The notes beneath the pieces are model-generated. The model saw nothing but the letters and a program-made list of their open reading frames with translations, was not told the DNA's origin and did not search any database. The translations under genes and the position numbers were made by a program. Positions 7,380 through 9,209 of a stretch of DNA of 9,209 nucleotides are shown here, piece by piece (the first letter of the stretch is position 1; the number at the start of each line of letters is the position of its first letter). Origin of the DNA: Eubacterium sp. (lineage in GTDB: Bacteria > Bacillota > Clostridia > Peptostreptococcales > Anaerovoracaceae); the NCBI GenBank assembly GCA_017419895.1, contig JAFOKI010000101.1, positions 1 to 9,209 on the forward strand. The letters run 5' to 3'.

Positions 7380-7403
7380 AGTTGCACGCAAAAATAAGCA
7401 ACT
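7380..7403 (-). promoter_or_regulatory. short hairpin in hydA leader next to the ribosome-binding site
   Basis: AGTTGC (minus strand, 7398-7403) is complementary to GCAACT (7380-7385), giving a 6-bp stem with a 12-nt loop that ends exactly where the AAAGGAGGG Shine-Dalgarno (7371-7379) begins. It would lie inside the predicted 5' leader. It may affect ribosome access or be chance; it is too small to suggest a riboswitch. Confidence 0.35.
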
Positions 7404-7406
7404 GTT

Positions 7407-7482
7407 AAATTTATAACTATATTTTATCACTATGTATACAAATGTCTATATACTTTTTTCAAATTTTCAAAAAATTTATAAC
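7407..7482. repeat. 11-bp direct repeat bracketing the hydA promoter
   Basis: AAATTTATAAC occurs exactly at 7407-7417 and again at 7472-7482, 65 bp apart. One copy overlaps the predicted transcription start and the other lies about 24 bp upstream of the -35 element. The two-site layout around a promoter is suggestive, but the sequence is simple AT-rich DNA. Confidence 0.45.
7421..7448 (-). promoter_or_regulatory. sigma-A-type promoter for the pyrimidine operon
   Basis: On the minus strand TAGACA (7443-7448; 5 of 6 to TTGACA) and TAAAAT (7421-7426; 5 of 6 to TATAAT) are separated by 16 nt. The -35 element is preceded by A/T runs that resemble an UP element. Transcription would start near 7414, leaving a leader of about 50 nt before the hydA ATG. 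No other gene lies between, and the region is much richer in A+T than the coding DNA on either side. Confidence 0.65.
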
Positions 7483-7496
7483 ATTTGAATATTATC

Positions 7497-7522
7497 AATT
7501 GTGTCAAACAATACACACAATT
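7497..7522. promoter_or_regulatory. operator-like inverted repeat upstream of the hydA promoter
   Basis: Two perfect 8-bp arms, AATTGTGT (7497-7504) and ACACAATT (7515-7522), flank a 10-bp spacer. The centre is about 95 bp upstream of the predicted start site, a reasonable place for an activator or an upstream repressor site. The dyad has no T-run and no gene before it to terminate, so DNA-level recognition is more likely than an RNA role. The cognate regulator is not in the window. Confidence 0.5.
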
Positions 7523-7542
7523 TGTACTTATTTTAATACATA

Positions 7543-7591
7543 GCTGCCAAAAGAAAAGGAGTCTTCGAGAAGAATTCCCGAAGACTCCTTT
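7543..7591 (-). terminator. intrinsic terminator after the thioesterase gene
   Basis: A perfect 13-bp stem (7555-7567 with 7579-7591) encloses an 11-nt loop. In the minus direction it is followed by TCTTTTGGC, a T-rich tail. It lies 64 nt beyond the thioesterase stop and separates that transcription unit from the pyrimidine operon. Confidence 0.88.
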
Positions 7592-7654
7592 GCCTTCATG
7601 CGGTTATTCTAGACCCGGTCCTCTGATTTGTCAATACCGTGATCCAAAAGTCCC

Positions 7655-8041
7655 CTATTTTGTCAGTTTTGCGTTCGTTTTGGCGAGGAATTTCTCGCTG
7701 TCTATTACAAAGCGTTCGTGCCTCGCATGACCTATCTCTCCGGCCTCGTCAAAAGCTTTGATGTCAAAAATTAGTCTGCGGCCATCGACTTCCACGAGTT
7801 CGGCTTCGCATGAAACTTTCATGCCGACCGGAGTCGCAGCAGTATGCTCGACGTTTATGAGGATGCCGACTGTTCCCTTCCCGCTTTCGAGATACGGAGC
7901 GACAGCATTCATTGCCGTATTCTCCATGAGCGCGACCATATATGGCGTCCCATATACCGGAAGAAGCCCGCTTCCTACGTTTGCAGCTGTGAGCTCATCT
8001 GTCACAACTATTTCCGAAAATCCTTTTATTCCCTTTTCCAT
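7655..8041 (-). CDS. hotdog-fold acyl-CoA thioesterase of the FlK (fluoroacetyl-CoA thioesterase) type
   Basis: This 128-residue protein is about the size of a single hotdog domain. It shows GTPYMVALMENTA at 31-43 and GILINVEHTAATPVGMKV at 59-75, resembling FlK-family thioesterases. The putative catalytic Thr32, Glu40 and His66 have the same spacing as the FlK triad as I remember it (Thr42, Glu50, His76), shifted by ten. Enzymes of this fold hydrolyse acyl-CoA thioesters, usually as dimers in the cytoplasm. Most homologues are annotated only as thioesterase, and fluoroacetyl-CoA activity should not be assumed: small acyl-CoAs or a housekeeping role are equally possible. AAAGG lies 8 nt before the ATG. 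It is the last gene before the terminator, 60 nt after the YcxB-like gene, and is probably not part of the pyrimidine operon. Confidence 0.82.
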   Translation of the reverse strand: MEKGIKGFSEIVVTDELTAANVGSGLLPVYGTPYMVALMENTAMNAVAPYLESGKGTVGILINVEHTAATPVGMKVSCEAELVEVDGRRLIFDIKAFDEAGEIGHARHERFVIDSEKFLAKTNAKLTK

Positions 8042-8101
8042 ATCAGTTACCTTTCACTCTTTTTCAACAAAGCATTGCCGCGGACCGGCTTTTACGGCGC
8101 G

Positions 8102-8617
8102 TCAGCGCGCGTCATGCCTTTTTTCAGATACCGCCTTTGCGAGCTTTGTCAGAAAATCCTTAAGTTCCGCCGAAGAGTTCTTCTTGACCACGATCGTCCC
8201 CTGTGCCGGAGCTGTCATTATATAATAGTTAGTTTCTGTCTCGTATATCGCGTAAATATCGTCGTACTTCACGTTAGTCACGCCAAGCCTGGACTCTGTG
8301 CGCATGCGGTCCTCAAAAAACATGATCCTGCTCTTAAGACCGTGGAGGGCTTTGTTAGAATCATATAGTTTCTTTTCGTTACGGCTCCTGAGCGCAAGAT
8401 AAACCACGATGAAAAGAAGCATCAAAACGAGCAGAGCTACAGACTCAGCCCGATGCCCCCTTGACCAAAACAATACCGCAAGCAGAAGCAGGACTGCGGG
8501 CATCACGAACGAGACAGCCCATGAAACCCGGCGGTGCCTGGAAACTTCCCTTAAAAGCCCGCGGTACTCTTCAAGATCGTATTCAGTTATCGTCTGGAAT
8601 CTCGGTCCTTCCGCCAT
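8102..8617 (-). CDS. YcxB-like membrane protein with two transmembrane helices
   Basis: This 171-residue protein has a basic, polar N-terminus (1-31) and two hydrophobic helices at about 32-51 and 58-77 with a short turn. A soluble C-terminal domain follows. The stretch 117-158 reads VKYDDIYAIYETETNYYIM and then a short strand with TIVVKK and a helix ELKDFL. This pattern (Y-x-D-I...E-T-x-x-Y-Y...I-V-V-K-K...F-L) is typical of the YcxB-like domain, whose function is unknown. The ATG follows the stop of the upstream gene after one base (TAATATG) and has no good Shine-Dalgarno, so translation is probably coupled. The C-terminal end is rich in Lys, Arg and His. The role may be envelope-related, but nothing in the sequence proves it. 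Confidence 0.75.
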   Translation of the reverse strand: MAEGPRFQTITEYDLEEYRGLLREVSRHRRVSWAVSFVMPAVLLLLAVLFWSRGHRAESVALLVLMLLFIVVYLALRSRNEKKLYDSNKALHGLKSRIMFFEDRMRTESRLGVTNVKYDDIYAIYETETNYYIMTAPAQGTIVVKKNSSAELKDFLTKLAKAVSEKRHDAR

Positions 8618-8618
8618 A

Positions 8619-8981
8619 TTACAGAAGCTTGCTGATATCGAACACGAGGTCTTTCATCGGCTTGGTCGCGCCTTTTCTGACGACGAACTTATTGTGATAC
8701 CTTAGTCCGACCACTGTATCGATGAACGGAGAGTCATCGAGATAAACGTCGTGTTCGCGTGCCTTGAAGAAGAAATCATAGTCCAGGTCGTAATACTCGT
8801 CCTCGTTTACATAGAACGCAAGACCCTTGCTGTTATAATAATATCCCTTTTCGTCCGTATAACCCGACTCATTGAAAAGTATGTCCATGAGCTCTGTCGT
8901 GGATGTTATCGTTCCTTCCGGAAGCTGCACCACGAGATCAACGAGTTTATTCAGAACGATGTCTTTTGTTATGTCAGTCAT
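8619..8981 (-). CDS. small acidic hypothetical protein
   Basis: I do not recognise this 120-residue soluble protein. It has no signal peptide, no membrane helix and no cysteine. The first 38 residues look helical (DIVLNKLVDLVVQL, then TSTTELMDILF). The middle, 41-83, is very rich in Tyr, Asp, Glu and Phe, for example NEDEYYDLDYDFFFK. A strand-like segment then leads to KFVVRKGATKP. The start is supported by GAAAGG 8 nt upstream of the ATG. Its TAA stop is one base from the start of the YcxB-like gene, so the two are co-translated and may work together. The codon use does not look foreign beside its neighbours. It is real by gene layout, but its function is open. Confidence 0.75.
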   Translation of the reverse strand: MTDITKDIVLNKLVDLVVQLPEGTITSTTELMDILFNESGYTDEKGYYYNSKGLAFYVNEDEYYDLDYDFFFKAREHDVYLDDSPFIDTVVGLRYHNKFVVRKGATKPMKDLVFDISKLL

Positions 8982-9042
8982 ATCGATATCCTTTCGGTTA
9001 AACTAATGCTTTATTTTACTGCCAATATATATTCTATCAGAT

Positions 9043-9209
9043 TCACCTTTTGAACTCAATCACTTCGCGCTCAAGGAATCCCGGAATTGCGGCGGCATCC
9101 TGATACCCTCTGACGTACATGCTGAGCTGCGCTTTGCGGTCACGCTTCAGCGTGCCGCTCTCCTCGAGGAATTTCGGCGCGATTATCAGGGCTTTTCCCA
9201 TTCCTTCAT
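9043..9209 (-). CDS. C-terminal 54 residues of an unidentified protein (5' end outside window)
   Basis: A reading frame enters from the right edge, in the minus frame that reads from 9207, and stays open to TGA at 9043-9045. The visible part ends with ...AQLSMYVRGYQDAAAIPGF and then a short charged tail, EREVIEFKR. The other two minus frames are not good alternatives: one starts ATG at 9209 but stops after seven codons. The segment is rich in Lys, Arg and Glu, has no cysteine and no membrane helix, and I cannot assign a family. The 61-nt gap to the next gene holds a Shine-Dalgarno and no terminator, so it is probably the upstream member of the same small operon. Confidence 0.55.
   Translation of the reverse strand, partial: EGMGKALIIAPKFLEESGTLKRDRKAQLSMYVRGYQDAAAIPGFLEREVIEFKR

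Noticed and set aside
7363..7654. AT-rich gap considered as an origin, attachment site or insertion scar
   Set aside because: No DnaA-box cluster, no target duplication and no IS-like ends; the promoter, dyad and terminator explain most of it.
8096..8110. GC-rich dyad GCGCG-TCAG-CGCGC at the end of the YcxB-like gene as a terminator
   Set aside because: Only 5 bp, overlaps the stop codon and has no U-tract on the minus strand.
8751..9053. 100-codon plus-strand frame at the right edge
   Set aside because: Covers the opposite strand of the 120-residue protein gene and its promoter gap; no ribosome-binding site.
1..9209. Search for CRISPR repeats, phage or toxin-antitoxin modules, tRNA genes and riboswitches
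   Set aside because: No regularly spaced repeats, no mobile-element or toxin motifs, no cloverleaf, and no leader long enough for a known riboswitch were seen by eye.

Overview
The window looks like chromosomal DNA of an anaerobic Bacillota, probably class Clostridia. The grounds are strong AGGAGG-type ribosome-binding sites, near-balanced base composition with AT-rich promoter DNA, and best-recalled family resemblances. No placement below class can be supported from the sequence. It is not obviously mobile or phage DNA: I see no integrase, transposase, IS ends, tRNA, rRNA or CRISPR repeats.

Layout. Bases 1-129 are the 3' end of a plus-strand phosphate acetyltransferase gene (pta), followed by a T-tailed hairpin that can work as a terminator on both strands. 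Everything from 313 to the right edge is on the minus strand. Read in the direction of transcription (right to left), there is first a group of a truncated unknown gene (9043-9209), a small acidic hypothetical protein (8619-8981), a YcxB-like two-helix membrane protein (8102-8617) and a hotdog thioesterase with FlK-type catalytic residues (7655-8041). This group ends at a strong intrinsic terminator (about 7543-7591). An AT-rich control region follows (about 7380-7540) with a good sigma-A-type promoter, an 8-bp inverted repeat and an 11-bp direct repeat.

The main unit is a five-gene operon: dihydropyrimidinase (hydA, 5959-7362), an NCS1-family nucleobase/hydantoin-type transporter (4262-5863), an M20-type N-carbamoyl amidohydrolase (2890-4161), and the two dihydropyrimidine dehydrogenase subunits preT (1556-2779) and preA (313-1554). 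Together they encode uptake plus the full reductive pyrimidine pathway. PreT-PreA would reduce uracil or thymine to the dihydropyrimidine, HydA would open the ring to the N-carbamoyl-beta-amino acid, and the amidohydrolase would release beta-alanine (or beta-aminoisobutyrate), CO2 and ammonia. The likely benefit is nitrogen supply, an electron sink, or both. No beta-alanine aminotransferase and no transcription factor are present in the window.

Three of the four gaps inside the operon are about 95-110 nt long and each holds one or more stem-loops without U-tracts. The fourth (preT-preA) is a 1-nt stop/start junction. A 22-bp near-perfect stem-loop follows preA. I found no convincing undescribed system. 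The most unusual items are the long hairpin at 218-282, the set of intercistronic hairpins, the control-region dyad and repeats, a divergent active-site loop in the dihydropyrimidinase, and the unidentified small-gene group at the right edge.
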